A stretch of 64,000 nt of DNA from Bacteroidetes bacterium GWF2_33_16 (GTDB lineage Bacteria; Bacteroidota; Bacteroidia; Bacteroidales; UBA12077), in NCBI GenBank assembly GCA_001768565.1, contig MEOE01000028.1, positions 1 to 64,000 of the forward strand. The letters run 5' to 3'. The notes beneath the pieces were generated by a model. It was not told the DNA's origin and did no database searches. It saw only the letters and a program-made list of their open reading frames with translations. Below are positions 9,175 through 18,667 of the stretch, in pieces (position 1 is the first letter of the stretch; each line of letters starts with the position of its first letter). The position numbers and the translations under genes are program-made.

Positions 9175-9194
9175 AATCCCGCCGAAGCGGGATT
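9175..9194. terminator. Bidirectional terminator between convergent genes
   Basis: AATCCCGC (9175-9182) and GCGGGATT (9187-9194) form an 8-base stem on a 4-base loop. T-rich sequence follows on the plus strand and a run of six T on the minus strand, so it can end both the LuxE-like gene and the peptidase gene. Confidence 0.9.
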
Positions 9195-9199
9195 GAATT

Positions 9200-10324
9200 T
9201 TATTTTATTTTTAATTTCTCTTTAATTTCTTTTGGAATCGTATTTTTATGCACAAGTACAGCAACTGTATTTAATCTGACAAACGATTCAGACATATTAA
9301 GGTAGCCTCCAAATTTATTTCGTTCGGTACCCCAGGAATTTTTTGTTTTATAATAAACTGTTCCGTTTTGATCGGTAACTAAACCTACAATGTGCATCAA
9401 ATGATCGTCGGTGGTAGTTAGATTGTCAAATTCGATTTGTCGGCATTCCTGAGTAATATCTTTTTCGGGAGCAGGATTCTCAAACTGATACTCATCTTTT
9501 GAAACAATGGCCACACCATTTTTATGCGAAAATCCTGGATGAGAAACATCCCCATCCCATACAAAAGTATAACCCATATTTAATGAATTATTCATTATAG
9601 TCATTAAATCGTTTAATGGAACATTGTAATATAAATCATTTGACCAGTTATCAGGTATTTCAAGAATAATTTGCTCATAAAAAGGATGATGAGTATATGA
9701 AGTAAGCTCAACATAATCATCGGGATTAAAACCAGTTTCTTTTGCAAAACCAATGGCAGAATGTGATTTGCCGTTAGTTCCCACTTTTTCAGGAACATCA
9801 CCCAGGTATGTATCAATAATAGAGACATATGCTTTATCCCAAACTTCGGTAACTTTTCCATTTGGCTTTGAAACAACTACATCAAGAACTGCTTTTAGCA
9901 TTGCACTAAGCTCTCCATGATTGTAATTTCCCGGATCATAGGAGTTTCCTTTAAAATAACTCTGATCTGAAAACCCAAACTCTCTAACAACATTTAGCAC
10001 ATCATGTGCTTGTCCGCCTTCACCAAAATTCATTTTCCCATGATATCTAACATAATCATATCCTTTTTGAATATAAGCATAACGTACAAAATACATCTCA
10101 GATAAATTGTATTCTGGTTTGCCCATTCGAATAAGTTCGGATTCGATAAATGAAGTAGTTGCAAAACTCCAGCAGGTTCCTGTATTTTGCTGATTTTCAA
10201 CAGCGGAAACTTTAATATTGGTTTTCTCAGTAAAAATATATCCGGAGCTTATTTCCTGTGCATTAGACATAAAAAACACTGAACTTAGCACGGTAAACAG
10301 GAGATAGAACAATCTTGTTTTCAT
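9200..10324 (-). CDS. Secreted C1-family cysteine peptidase (bleomycin hydrolase/PepC-like)
   Basis: 374 residues with a signal peptide of about 22 residues ending SNAQ. The papain-fold catalytic set is visible: oxyanion glutamine Q45/Q46 and nucleophile C51 in QQNTGTCWSFATTS, histidine H308 in DDHLMHIVG, and asparagine N329 in KTKNSWG. The long insertions and the DDH.M arrangement resemble aminopeptidase C/bleomycin hydrolase more than classic papain. Typical PepC is cytoplasmic and about 450 residues, so this is a shorter exported Bacteroidetes form that would act on peptides in the periplasm or outside. It is monocistronic, ending at the shared terminator. Confidence 0.88.
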   Translation of the reverse strand: MKTRLFYLLFTVLSSVFFMSNAQEISSGYIFTEKTNIKVSAVENQQNTGTCWSFATTSFIESELIRMGKPEYNLSEMYFVRYAYIQKGYDYVRYHGKMNFGEGGQAHDVLNVVREFGFSDQSYFKGNSYDPGNYNHGELSAMLKAVLDVVVSKPNGKVTEVWDKAYVSIIDTYLGDVPEKVGTNGKSHSAIGFAKETGFNPDDYVELTSYTHHPFYEQIILEIPDNWSNDLYYNVPLNDLMTIMNNSLNMGYTFVWDGDVSHPGFSHKNGVAIVSKDEYQFENPAPEKDITQECRQIEFDNLTTTDDHLMHIVGLVTDQNGTVYYKTKNSWGTERNKFGGYLNMSESFVRLNTVAVLVHKNTIPKEIKEKLKIK

Positions 10325-10386
10325 TCGTTAATGTTTTTGGTTAATAAATTATTGCAGGCATTAAATTAGTTCAAATATTTTGTAAG

Positions 10387-10968
10387 TTATTCTGAATTTT
10401 TGAAACTTACAACACCTCCTGTAACTACAAATTTCATAATATCGGCAGGAGCGCCGTTAATTCGCTTAACCTGCTCAGCTGGCACAATAAAAAGTTCTCC
10501 CGAAAAGTTATATGAATGAGGAAAATAAACCGCAACCTTTTTACCTTCAACCCCCAAATCTGAAAGATTTTCGCGTGTTACAAAACCTATTTTTTCTAAA
10601 TCTGAAATTAAGTTGACTTTAACCAGTACGGGTTGATTAAATTTTTTGTCTTTACCTACAAAAGCTGATAGAAAGTCTTTTATAGATGTATAAAAAGCTT
10701 TTACAAGTGGAGCTCTTTCAAGAAAATGGCGAATTACAAATTTAATTGGCTTTGCAATTATGGTCTGACCTGCAAAACCTAATAAGGTTATTAGCAAAAA
10801 TAAAATAATAAGTCCGGCACCAGGAATATGGAATCCAAAAATTGAATATAGAAGAGGTTTAAAGATGTCGTCAACTAAAAAAAATGCTTTATACAAAACA
10901 AATAATGTAATTCCAATAGGGGCAATATAAAGTAATCCCTGAAAGAAAAATGCAAGTAGTTTTTTCAT
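10387..10968 (-). CDS. DUF502 family membrane protein
   Basis: 193 residues. Two N-terminal membrane helices (residues about 5-28 and 48-70) are followed by the DUF502 core, with PLVKAFYTSIKDFLSAF and the strand VAVYFPHSYNFSGELFIVP. The family is widespread and its function is unknown; membrane location is predicted. The gene stands between two minus-strand secreted-protease genes but has its own candidate promoter upstream. Confidence 0.88.
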   Translation of the reverse strand: MKKLLAFFFQGLLYIAPIGITLFVLYKAFFLVDDIFKPLLYSIFGFHIPGAGLIILFLLITLLGFAGQTIIAKPIKFVIRHFLERAPLVKAFYTSIKDFLSAFVGKDKKFNQPVLVKVNLISDLEKIGFVTRENLSDLGVEGKKVAVYFPHSYNFSGELFIVPAEQVKRINGAPADIMKFVVTGGVVSFKNSE

Positions 10969-10992
10969 CTCATAAAAATTTTAATTATTCTA

Positions 10993-11000
10993 CAAAGTTA
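10993..11000 (-). promoter_or_regulatory. -7 box for the DUF502 gene
   Basis: Minus-strand TAACTTTG is an exact TAnnTTTG match, 25 bases before the ATG at 10968. Confidence 0.5.
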
Positions 11001-11145
11001 CTATTTATTTTGGGCAGTATGATTCTTGGATTACTATATTAAGAATCTGGTTGTCTGATTGAACTACTGATTAACTAATCATTTATTTATTAACCTAACA
11101 AAGGTTGTATTTTAATATCTGAACATATCAACTCTTTATAAAAAG

Positions 11146-11182
11146 AATAGGCTATTTGGTTTAAAACCAAATAGCCTATTCA
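11146..11182 (-). terminator. Long perfect-hairpin terminator of the metalloprotease gene
   Basis: The 18-base arms at 11146-11163 and 11165-11182 are perfect inverted copies; allowing a real loop, about 15 pairs remain. Reading the minus strand, the stem is followed by five T. It lies 15 bases after the stop at 11198. Confidence 0.9.
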
Positions 11183-11197
11183 AAAATTACTATATCG

Positions 11198-13684
11198 TTA
11201 TTGAATAATAAACTTCTCTGTTTTGCTTTCGTTGGGTGTTTGCAATTTCAAGAAATAAATTCCTGATGGTAAATACGAAATATCAATATCAAGCTTTTGA
11301 TTATTGTTCATATTATTTACATATTTCGAATACACCTGACTACCAGCAGAATTAATTACTGAAACAGCTATGTTATCAATCATATCCTCTGATTTAACAT
11401 TAACGCTAAACCTTCCATTTGATGGATTTGGGTAGATGCTAATTTGACTATTCTTAAGAATTAAGTCTTCGGTTGAAGAAACTGTTCCTTGTATTTCAAT
11501 ATTATCTATTGCCCAACCCCATCCTACAGATAACGGATCGGACCATAATCTGAAACGAATAAGAATAGTATCTTGACCATTAAAATAATCATTCCCTAGA
11601 AGGTTAATCATATGAGATCTGTACATTGATTCAGTTCCACTTTGACCAGCATCATATGCGTTCTTAAATATTGTATTAATAGAACAATCGTATCCATCAG
11701 CAATTTCATGCCAGCTTGCACCCATATCCTTTGTACCTTCAAGAATTACAAAATCCCAAAATTCACTATCACCATAGCTTGTTCCGGCTGATCCTGGTTC
11801 AACAATAACTATTTCGTTGAATCGAATATAAGAGTCTTCGTTTTTAAGTATAATTGGCACTTTTAAAAGTGCTGTATAATTAATTTCTTTTAATTCATAA
11901 TTTTCGCCTTCTTCGTATGGATGAGGAGAATGCAATGCTTTTGAAGAAAATCCACTTGGTTGACTTACAGTAAATCCATTTAATATGAATTTGTTTTCAT
12001 CATCTGTATTATCCATATTAATAGAATAATCCTGAGTTGCATCCATAAAATCATAAACCACAACCTCATACCAGTCAGCTAACGGAGAGATTGTTGTATT
12101 GCTAATTGTTGCTTTATCAACAGCAACTATTCTATAATACAACACATCGTAATCGGTTAAAACCTCTTCGCTTAAAGGCAAAAATGCATTATAAATAAGG
12201 TAATCGGAATAATCATAATTGCCTACATAATTACATTTAACTTTTTTACTTGCATTATCATTTATCTTATATTCAATATAAACCGAGTCTATTTCGATAT
12301 TATCATAAACATCCATAATTAATTCATAATTTGGGATTTTGGCCAGAACATAAGGATCTGGATAGTGGTTTATAAGTGGTTTAGTAACATCTGGTCCAAT
12401 AGTAAAACTAAATGTAGAGTCAATCGTTTCGGCTTTTTGTACTGGATAATAATAGGTTCTGTCCAATGTATTTTTCGCCTCAAAATAATATTTTATTTTA
12501 CCATCAGGTTGAACTGGGATTTGTGTTGTGTAATTTGTATCGTTCAAAGTAGTCATTAAGACCTTATTATCGGTTACAAAATTATCATTAGAATAGTGTA
12601 AGAAAACAGAACCCTCAATTAACAATGAGTCGCTATAAATTTCTGCTTCAACAGTTATAGGAGCAGACATAGTTTCTTTATCCTTTAATTGAAAGTGTTT
12701 ATATAGTACATTAATCCAACCCATTTCGGCAAACATACCAAGAGTAATATTTCCAGGATGATGAGTTACTTCTTCTGTACCTGAAGAGTATGTCATTAAT
12801 GCATTAGAAGTACCATTATAGATTTCATCAAGATGTGAATAACTAGAACCATCATTCCAAGTACGAGGTACATATAATTTCGATGGGGTATTTCCGTTTG
12901 CTACATCACTTAAACTACTTTTGAAAAACAAATCAGTTGAGGTATATTGAGTTTTTAGTTGAGTAGAAGGATTAACAAACAGAAAAGTATCTATTACCAA
13001 TTGATTGCTACCATTATATACAAACCGATCGTAAATCATAGGAAATACAGTACCCATACCCCAGTCGCCTAAAGTACCTTCAATATTGGCCGAACCAATA
13101 AATCCAAGCCCGTGACCAAGTTCGTGCAATACTATTGAAACAAAGTCATAAAGCTGTGGAGGACAATTACCATCGGTACCCAAGTACCAGTTGAAAACAC
13201 TACTAAACCTGGCATTTATATCGCCTATTTCGGTATTTAAATCATATCCCGCAATTTTATTAGCCAACGCTACTGGGTACCATGTATTGGGAACTGGAGC
13301 GTTTTTAAAATCTCTATAAAAAGTTTCTGGTCCGCAGGAACCTAAAATTCCTGTACCTAAAACTTCCCAACTTGCAGTAATTTTAATTGGCACATTAGAA
13401 TAAATAAGATATGACCATAGCTCAACGGCTTTTTCAAAAGCAGCTTTGGCATCAGGAGTAAATCCATTATATGTAACTTCAAAAGTTGAGGTGGGCTGGG
13501 CTCCTGCTTTTTTTAGTTCCTGAGCTTTGATCTTGAAGTTTTCGATTTTTCCACTACTATAAATGTTAACAAATGGAACTTTTTGGGTTTCTGGATATTT
13601 TATTCCATCTTGCGCAACCACAGGTATAACAAACAGAAGTATCAAAACTATTGGTATTGTTATAAAGTAAAAGGTTTTTTTCAT
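11198..13684 (-). CDS. Secreted zinc metalloprotease with T9SS type A sorting domain
   Basis: 828 residues. A signal peptide of about 24 residues (ending VVAQ) is followed by a metzincin-like domain with HELGHGLGFIG at residues 187-197, where H187, H191 and the catalytic E188 are visible. The later SSGTEEVTHHPGNITLGMFAEMGW closes the catalytic domain as in other Bacteroidetes proteases of this group and may hold the third ligand. Ig- or jelly-roll-like regions occupy residues of about 350-730. The last 80 residues form a T9SS type A sorting domain (ISIYPNPSNGRFSVN ... LPSGIYFLKLQT ... EKFIIQ). The protein should be secreted through the outer membrane by the type IX system. It is followed by a strong terminator. 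Confidence 0.88.
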   Translation of the reverse strand: MKKTFYFITIPIVLILLFVIPVVAQDGIKYPETQKVPFVNIYSSGKIENFKIKAQELKKAGAQPTSTFEVTYNGFTPDAKAAFEKAVELWSYLIYSNVPIKITASWEVLGTGILGSCGPETFYRDFKNAPVPNTWYPVALANKIAGYDLNTEIGDINARFSSVFNWYLGTDGNCPPQLYDFVSIVLHELGHGLGFIGSANIEGTLGDWGMGTVFPMIYDRFVYNGSNQLVIDTFLFVNPSTQLKTQYTSTDLFFKSSLSDVANGNTPSKLYVPRTWNDGSSYSHLDEIYNGTSNALMTYSSGTEEVTHHPGNITLGMFAEMGWINVLYKHFQLKDKETMSAPITVEAEIYSDSLLIEGSVFLHYSNDNFVTDNKVLMTTLNDTNYTTQIPVQPDGKIKYYFEAKNTLDRTYYYPVQKAETIDSTFSFTIGPDVTKPLINHYPDPYVLAKIPNYELIMDVYDNIEIDSVYIEYKINDNASKKVKCNYVGNYDYSDYLIYNAFLPLSEEVLTDYDVLYYRIVAVDKATISNTTISPLADWYEVVVYDFMDATQDYSINMDNTDDENKFILNGFTVSQPSGFSSKALHSPHPYEEGENYELKEINYTALLKVPIILKNEDSYIRFNEIVIVEPGSAGTSYGDSEFWDFVILEGTKDMGASWHEIADGYDCSINTIFKNAYDAGQSGTESMYRSHMINLLGNDYFNGQDTILIRFRLWSDPLSVGWGWAIDNIEIQGTVSSTEDLILKNSQISIYPNPSNGRFSVNVKSEDMIDNIAVSVINSAGSQVYSKYVNNMNNNQKLDIDISYLPSGIYFLKLQTPNESKTEKFIIQ

Positions 13685-13805
13685 ATTTTTAGAGTTTGTT
13701 TAGTTTAAAATGTGGCAATTTAAAATAAAAGTAGCAATATTTACATATTTTTTAAAAAAAGCAACAATAAAAAATACAAACACATAACAAAAAAAGACAA
13801 ATCAA

Positions 13806-14255
13806 ATGAAAAAATATTTTTTAGTTCTTCTACCTGTACTTTTTTTTATCCAATGTAAAACGTTAAAAAATAGTGAGGCAAGTACAATTATTGAGTTTGA
13901 AAAAACTCCTTGTTCGGGACAATGTCCAACCTATAAAGTTGAAATTAAAACAGATCAATCAATTTATTGGAATGGAATTAGTAATGTTTCCAAAATAGGC
14001 GAATATAAAACGTTATTAACTTCAGATCAATACAACGATTTGATTAATTCTTTCGAACAAATTCGTTTTTTTGAATTGAAAGATTCGTACAAATCTTTTA
14101 TGATGGATTTACCTACAACCTTTATTAGTTATACCAAAAACGGACAAACGAAAAAGATAAAAGCATACGACAATATACCCAAGGAATTGCTTGAATTGAT
14201 AAAAAAGACAGAACTCCTTTTAGAAAAGCTGGCTTGGGAAAAGACTAATAAATAA
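13806..14255 (+). CDS. DUF6438 lipoprotein
   Basis: 149 residues. The N-terminal signal ends in FFIQC, a lipobox with C17 as the likely lipidated cysteine. The sequence IIEFEKTPCSGQCPTYKVEI is the hallmark of DUF6438, a Bacteroidetes family of small lipoproteins with a C-x-G-x-C-P core and no known function. The gene is divergent from the metalloprotease gene, with 121 bases between the starts. Confidence 0.8.
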   Translation: MKKYFLVLLPVLFFIQCKTLKNSEASTIIEFEKTPCSGQCPTYKVEIKTDQSIYWNGISNVSKIGEYKTLLTSDQYNDLINSFEQIRFFELKDSYKSFMMDLPTTFISYTKNGQTKKIKAYDNIPKELLELIKKTELLLEKLAWEKTNK

Positions 14256-14440
14256 ATCCTAAATTTAATAATGTCGTCCATATTTTAGACTTGTCTTAGC
14301 AAGTAGGATAAGGTATGGAAAATGGCAGATTGGATTATGATTTGCATGCGAAATTACTATTTGTTTTGGCCAAAAAATTCTATACGTTTTTGTTAATTAA
14401 CCAAGGAAAAGAGAATTGATCTTATGATTAAAAAATAGTT

Positions 14441-15802
14441 TTATTCGACCATTATAACTAAAACAAAACTTATATTACATTTTATTGCAACACCATCTTC
14501 AGTTGCAGGAATCCAATCTCCAAACATATCAATCACCCTAGTAATCTCCTCATTAAAGACTTTATCTGGAGATTTTTTTAATTCGATATCGCTAATAAAA
14601 CCAGCTTCGTCTACAATAAATTGGACCCTGATTCTATGTTTCCCAGGAAAAGCAGAAAGTTTTGAATTATTAATATTCTCTAAAATTTGCTTCTTGTATT
14701 TATTAATACTTATACCCTCAGGAGGCTTTGCGTTAACTTTAATAGTTTCTTTTTCAGACTCATTATCAACTCCATAACCGGTAACAATAACCTCGTCAAG
14801 ATTCATTTCGCTTGGTTCAAGGTAAACCAAAATAGTTGAATCACCTTGCAGTAAAATTTCTTTTGATTCCATTCCAATAAAATTGGCTATAATCGTTTTT
14901 AATGAATCATCATTTTCGTAGGGTATGTTTAAAGCAAACGAGCCATCCATATTTGTGGTAGTTCCAATTTTAGGATTATCCTTTAACACTATTGAAACTC
15001 CTGGCAGAGATAAACCATCGTCTGAAGACAAAACCTGGCCTTCAATTGTTTTAAATTGAAAATTACCATCTGTATTTTTTGACTTATCGGATTTTGCTTT
15101 CCTTGAGGTAATAGATGTTACGCCTCTAATCACAATTGGAGCAGGGACCACATTTGTTGTTTCTGTTTTTTCTTCGACAAGGGGTTTGGCTTGCGCAAGA
15201 AAATCTTCCTCAGCAACAATATCCACTTTCTGTTCAAATTCTATTATTTCCAGATACAGGACGGTATCAGAATCCGTTTCTTCGCTTATACCATTATCTT
15301 CAAAACTAATTTTATCTTCCACTATCGCAATTTGTTCATTCCTCTTTTTTGATTTTGCTTGCTTATTGGTTGCAAATAGTTCTTTTCTTGCTGTATCTAT
15401 GGTTTGATTTGTAATAGCCAACTCTTCATCAAACAGAACACTATCTGCAATTTCCATTTCTAACGAAAGTTGATCATTTAGCAGAGAATCATTCCAAGCC
15501 CTGTTGGTAAGAAAAACAATTATTGTTGCACCTATACCTATTAATAAAAGTATACTTGCAGCATATCTGAACCAAACAGGAACAAACCGTTTATTACGCT
15601 TATTTCTGTTGGTTACATTATTTTTAAGTTCATTTAAATCATTCTCCAAATCGGTTTGACTAAGGCTCGACAGACCATCAAATGCTTCTTCCTCAAAAGC
15701 ATCCTGCATAATTTGTTTTTCGAAGGCATGTTTATCCTTATTCTGCAGGTTATTGCTGAAATATTTTTTAAAATCCTTATATGTCAGGTTGCGCTTAGAC
15801 AT
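14441..15802 (-). CDS. Anti-sigma-like membrane protein with carboxypeptidase-regulatory and TonB C-terminal domains
   Basis: 453 residues. Residues 1-75 are a charged cytoplasmic segment; residues 78-99 form one membrane helix (YAASILLLIGIGATIIVFL). The outer part carries IRGVTS, then a CarboxypepD_reg-like domain (about 265-350, LPGVSIVLKDNPKIGTTTN) ending in the SusC-type tail DEVIVTGYG, and finally a TonB C-terminal domain (about 380-453, HRIRVQFIVDEAGFISDIEL). The ATG overlaps the end of the ECF sigma gene by 8 bases, so the two are translationally linked. The arrangement suggests an anti-sigma factor whose outer part senses an outer-membrane partner, possibly the divergent VWA protein. 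No ZAS-type zinc motif is seen, so the anti-sigma role is inferred from position and topology. Confidence 0.7.
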   Translation of the reverse strand: MSKRNLTYKDFKKYFSNNLQNKDKHAFEKQIMQDAFEEEAFDGLSSLSQTDLENDLNELKNNVTNRNKRNKRFVPVWFRYAASILLLIGIGATIIVFLTNRAWNDSLLNDQLSLEMEIADSVLFDEELAITNQTIDTARKELFATNKQAKSKKRNEQIAIVEDKISFEDNGISEETDSDTVLYLEIIEFEQKVDIVAEEDFLAQAKPLVEEKTETTNVVPAPIVIRGVTSITSRKAKSDKSKNTDGNFQFKTIEGQVLSSDDGLSLPGVSIVLKDNPKIGTTTNMDGSFALNIPYENDDSLKTIIANFIGMESKEILLQGDSTILVYLEPSEMNLDEVIVTGYGVDNESEKETIKVNAKPPEGISINKYKKQILENINNSKLSAFPGKHRIRVQFIVDEAGFISDIELKKSPDKVFNEEITRVIDMFGDWIPATEDGVAIKCNISFVLVIMVE

Positions 15803-16385
15803 TTTCCTTTTTCAAATTTTCTTCGATACAGATTTTTAAATTGCGTTTCCCATTTTGAATAAAGCTCTTCACTTTTAGCTCATCAATCTCTAAAAATGAA
15901 GATATCTCTTTATAGCATTTTTTTTCGTAATAAAACAGTTGGATGCATTGTTGCTGTTCATTTTTTAATTTTTCGATACATTTTTTAAGCTGTTCCTCCA
16001 GATTACTTTCAGGAGCATCATCTATAGGATGAAAAACTTCTGTTGATTCCATAAAATATTGTTCAGAAAATCTTTCAAACCGTCGTTTTTCGGTTTTGCT
16101 TTTTCTGATTTCCATAAGGCAATAGTTCTTTGTAACAACATAAAGCCAGCTCCGGAAGTTTTTTATTTCAAATTTATGAATTTCTGTAATAAGCAGTTCA
16201 AATATTCTATTTACAGCATCTTTACTTTCGTCACGGTTGTTTAGATATTTTAAACAAACCCCATAAACCAAATGGATATATTGATTATAAACTTCACCTA
16301 AAACCTCAAGATTCCCCGTTTCGATATACTGTTGAAGCATATCAGAATCAGACATTGAATCTTTGTTTTTAAATGAATCTATCAT
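15795..16385 (-). CDS. ECF-type RNA polymerase sigma factor
   Basis: 196 residues. Region 2 is visible as VYNQYIHLVYGVCLKYL ... NRDESKDAVNRIF ... FRSWLYVVTKNYCL, and region 4 as QQQCIQLFYYEKKCYKEISSFLEIDELKVKSFIQNG with its helix-turn-helix. Size and layout fit an extracytoplasmic-function sigma factor without a region 3. It overlaps the anti-sigma-like gene downstream by 8 bases and is divergent from the VWA gene; a 7-base-arm palindrome lies in the space between. It probably directs transcription of the VWA gene or its own operon. Confidence 0.88.
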   Translation of the reverse strand: MIDSFKNKDSMSDSDMLQQYIETGNLEVLGEVYNQYIHLVYGVCLKYLNNRDESKDAVNRIFELLITEIHKFEIKNFRSWLYVVTKNYCLMEIRKSKTEKRRFERFSEQYFMESTEVFHPIDDAPESNLEEQLKKCIEKLKNEQQQCIQLFYYEKKCYKEISSFLEIDELKVKSFIQNGKRNLKICIEENLKKENV

Positions 16386-16444
16386 TTTAACATCCTGATT
16401 ACCTGCGTTTTAATTATATAGTAAAAATTTTGTTAAGATTTTTT

Positions 16445-16463
16445 ATGGAATTCTTTATTCCAT
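16445..16463. promoter_or_regulatory. Perfect palindrome in the divergent sigma/VWA promoter region
   Basis: ATGGAAT (16445-16451) and ATTCCAT (16457-16463) are perfect inverted copies on a 5-base spacer, in the middle of the 124 bases between the two divergent starts. No T-run follows on either side, so an operator is more likely than a terminator. Confidence 0.45.
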
Positions 16464-16509
16464 TGCACCCTATTAGAAAAACAACATGTTAAATATAAAA
16501 TTTAAAGTT

Positions 16510-18360
16510 ATGAAAAAAAATGTAATTGCTCTTTTAGCATTAATCGTTACCTTCCAGTTCAATTCGATAGCAGGTATTGTAATTGGAACAGTAACTTCGG
16601 CCGATGATAATCTGCCGATTCCGGGTGTATCTGTAGTTGTAAAAGAATCGCCAAGTATAGGAACAACTACTGACATTGACGGGAAATACATCTTAAATGT
16701 TCCGGAATACTCAACACTTGTATTTAGTTTCGTTGGAATGAAAACTCAAGAAAAACAAGTAGGTATTTTAACAACTATTAATGTTGCATTGGAAACAGAA
16801 AGTTTAGCTCTTGAAGAATGTATTGTCACAGGATATAGTCCAAAAATATCAAAAATAAAAGACAAACTGCTAATTCGCGGTGTTACATCTGTAAAATGTG
16901 ACTATGAAATTGCTGATGAATTATATTTTATCCCAACTACTCATCAGGAGTCGTTTAACACCGAAGGTTATTCAACGATACATGAAAATGGTTTTAAAGA
17001 ATCAATAAAAGAGCCATTATCTACCTTTTCTATTGACGTTGATGCTGCTTCGTACAGCAATGTTCGTCGATTTTTAAATGATGGTCAGCTGCCTCCAATG
17101 GATGCAATAAGAATTGAAGAAATGGTAAATTATTTTACCTATGATTATCCACAACCAAATGATGGACATCCATTTGCAATATTTAGTGAAGTGGCAAAAT
17201 GTCCATGGAATGAGAACAACTTATTACTTCATATTGGTTTACAGGGAGAGAATATAAAAAAGGAAAATCTGCCTCCATCAAATATTGTATTCTTAATTGA
17301 TGTTTCAGGATCAATGGAAGATCAAAACAAGTTACCATTGCTTAAAAAAGCATTTAAGCTTTTAGTTCAGGAACTGCGTGATGAAGACAGGGTAGCAATT
17401 GTTGTGTATGCTGGCAGTTCTGGATTAGTCTTACCATCAACCTCTGGTGAAAACAAACAAAGAATACTTGATGCTCTTGACCGTTTACAGGCAGGTGGAT
17501 CAACAGCAGGTGGCGCAGGATTAAAACTGGCTTACCAAGTGGCAACAGAGAATTTTATTAAAGATGGCAACAACCGCATTATTCTGGCTACCGATGGCGA
17601 TTTTAATGTTGGCGCTTCGAGTAATGCAGAAATGGAAAGACTCATTGAAAAAGAACGTGATAAAGGAATCTTCATTTCAGCACTTGGTTTTGGAATGGGC
17701 AATTATAAAGATGATAAAATGGAAATTATTGCTGATAAAGGAAATGGAAATTATTCGTATATCGACAATATTCTTGAAGCCAAAAAAGTACTTGTTAATG
17801 AATTTGGTGGAACATTATTTACCATTGCAAAAGATGTAAAAATTCAAATCGAATTTAATCCTGCCATTGTAGAATCATACCGATTAATAGGATACGAAAA
17901 CAGGTTGTTAAATAACGAAGATTTCGAAGATGATAAAAAAGACGCAGGAGAACTTGGTTCTGGTCATACGGTTACAGCATTATATGAAATAAAACTTGCT
18001 AATTCAGAATCGTTGAAAAAGAACAGCTTAAAATATCAAAATTCAGATATAAACAAGCTTGCAAAAGAAGGAACAGAGGTTGCTACTGTTAAGTTTCGCT
18101 ATAAAAAACCCGATGGAGCTACCAGTATTTTACTTGAAAAAGTTATTCCCTATAATGAGGCAAACTTTACTGAAATGTCTGACAATTTCAGGTTCTCAGC
18201 AGCTGTAGCAAGTTTTGGAATGATATTACGAAATTCTGAATTTAAAGGAAGCTCCAATTATCAACTGGCTATTGACCTGGCAAAAGGATCCAAGGGTGAA
18301 GATACGGAAGGATACAGAAGTGAATTTATTCAATTAATAAAACTAGCTGATAAATTATAA
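16510..18360 (+). CDS. Exported VWA-domain protein with carboxypeptidase-regulatory N-terminus (YfbK-like)
   Basis: 616 residues from the ATG at 16510, where a normal signal peptide begins (MKKNVIALLALIVTFQ). An in-frame ATG at 16486 adds 8 residues and cannot be excluded. Residues of about 20-100 are a CarboxypepD_reg-like domain (IPGVSVVVKESPSIGTTTDI) ending CIVTGYS. Then come the von Willebrand N-terminal segment (STFSIDVDAASYSNVRRFL), a VWA domain with the MIDAS motif DVSGS near residue 263, and a DUF3520-like C-terminus ending FIQLIKLADKL. Metal-dependent ligand binding is expected; the ligand is unknown. Its regulatory domain and the IRGVTS segment resemble those of the anti-sigma-like protein encoded divergently. 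Confidence 0.88.
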   Translation: MKKNVIALLALIVTFQFNSIAGIVIGTVTSADDNLPIPGVSVVVKESPSIGTTTDIDGKYILNVPEYSTLVFSFVGMKTQEKQVGILTTINVALETESLALEECIVTGYSPKISKIKDKLLIRGVTSVKCDYEIADELYFIPTTHQESFNTEGYSTIHENGFKESIKEPLSTFSIDVDAASYSNVRRFLNDGQLPPMDAIRIEEMVNYFTYDYPQPNDGHPFAIFSEVAKCPWNENNLLLHIGLQGENIKKENLPPSNIVFLIDVSGSMEDQNKLPLLKKAFKLLVQELRDEDRVAIVVYAGSSGLVLPSTSGENKQRILDALDRLQAGGSTAGGAGLKLAYQVATENFIKDGNNRIILATDGDFNVGASSNAEMERLIEKERDKGIFISALGFGMGNYKDDKMEIIADKGNGNYSYIDNILEAKKVLVNEFGGTLFTIAKDVKIQIEFNPAIVESYRLIGYENRLLNNEDFEDDKKDAGELGSGHTVTALYEIKLANSESLKKNSLKYQNSDINKLAKEGTEVATVKFRYKKPDGATSILLEKVIPYNEANFTEMSDNFRFSAAVASFGMILRNSEFKGSSNYQLAIDLAKGSKGEDTEGYRSEFIQLIKLADKL

Positions 18361-18667
18361 CTAGTATAAAATAAAACCCGCTTTTCGCTAATAAAACCTT
18401 AATTAAAAATCCCTTCTTTCAAATGAGAGAAGGGATTTTTTGGCAATTAAATTATCATGGATATAGATAATAACTTATTTTGTTCATTGCTGAACTTATA
18501 GAAATACCTGATAAGTTAAGAGTATAATTCTCGTCAGTTAAAAGAGATATTGTTTTTAGATTTAATTTCAAAAACAAAAATATTTTCAGTATTCATTATT
18601 ATCCTATTTAAATACGGTAAATTCTTTTGTATTTTTATTGATAAATTAAAACCCTGATAAAAAATAT
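18361..18667. other. 307-base intergenic stretch
   Basis: Holds the terminator at 18405-18440 and then AT-rich sequence upstream of the PUA-like gene. I see no small gene, RNA or clear -7 box. Confidence 0.6.
18405..18440 (+). terminator. Terminator of the VWA gene
   Basis: AAAAATCCCTTCT (18405-18417) pairs with AGAAGGGATTTTT (18428-18440) and is followed by further T. Confidence 0.88.
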
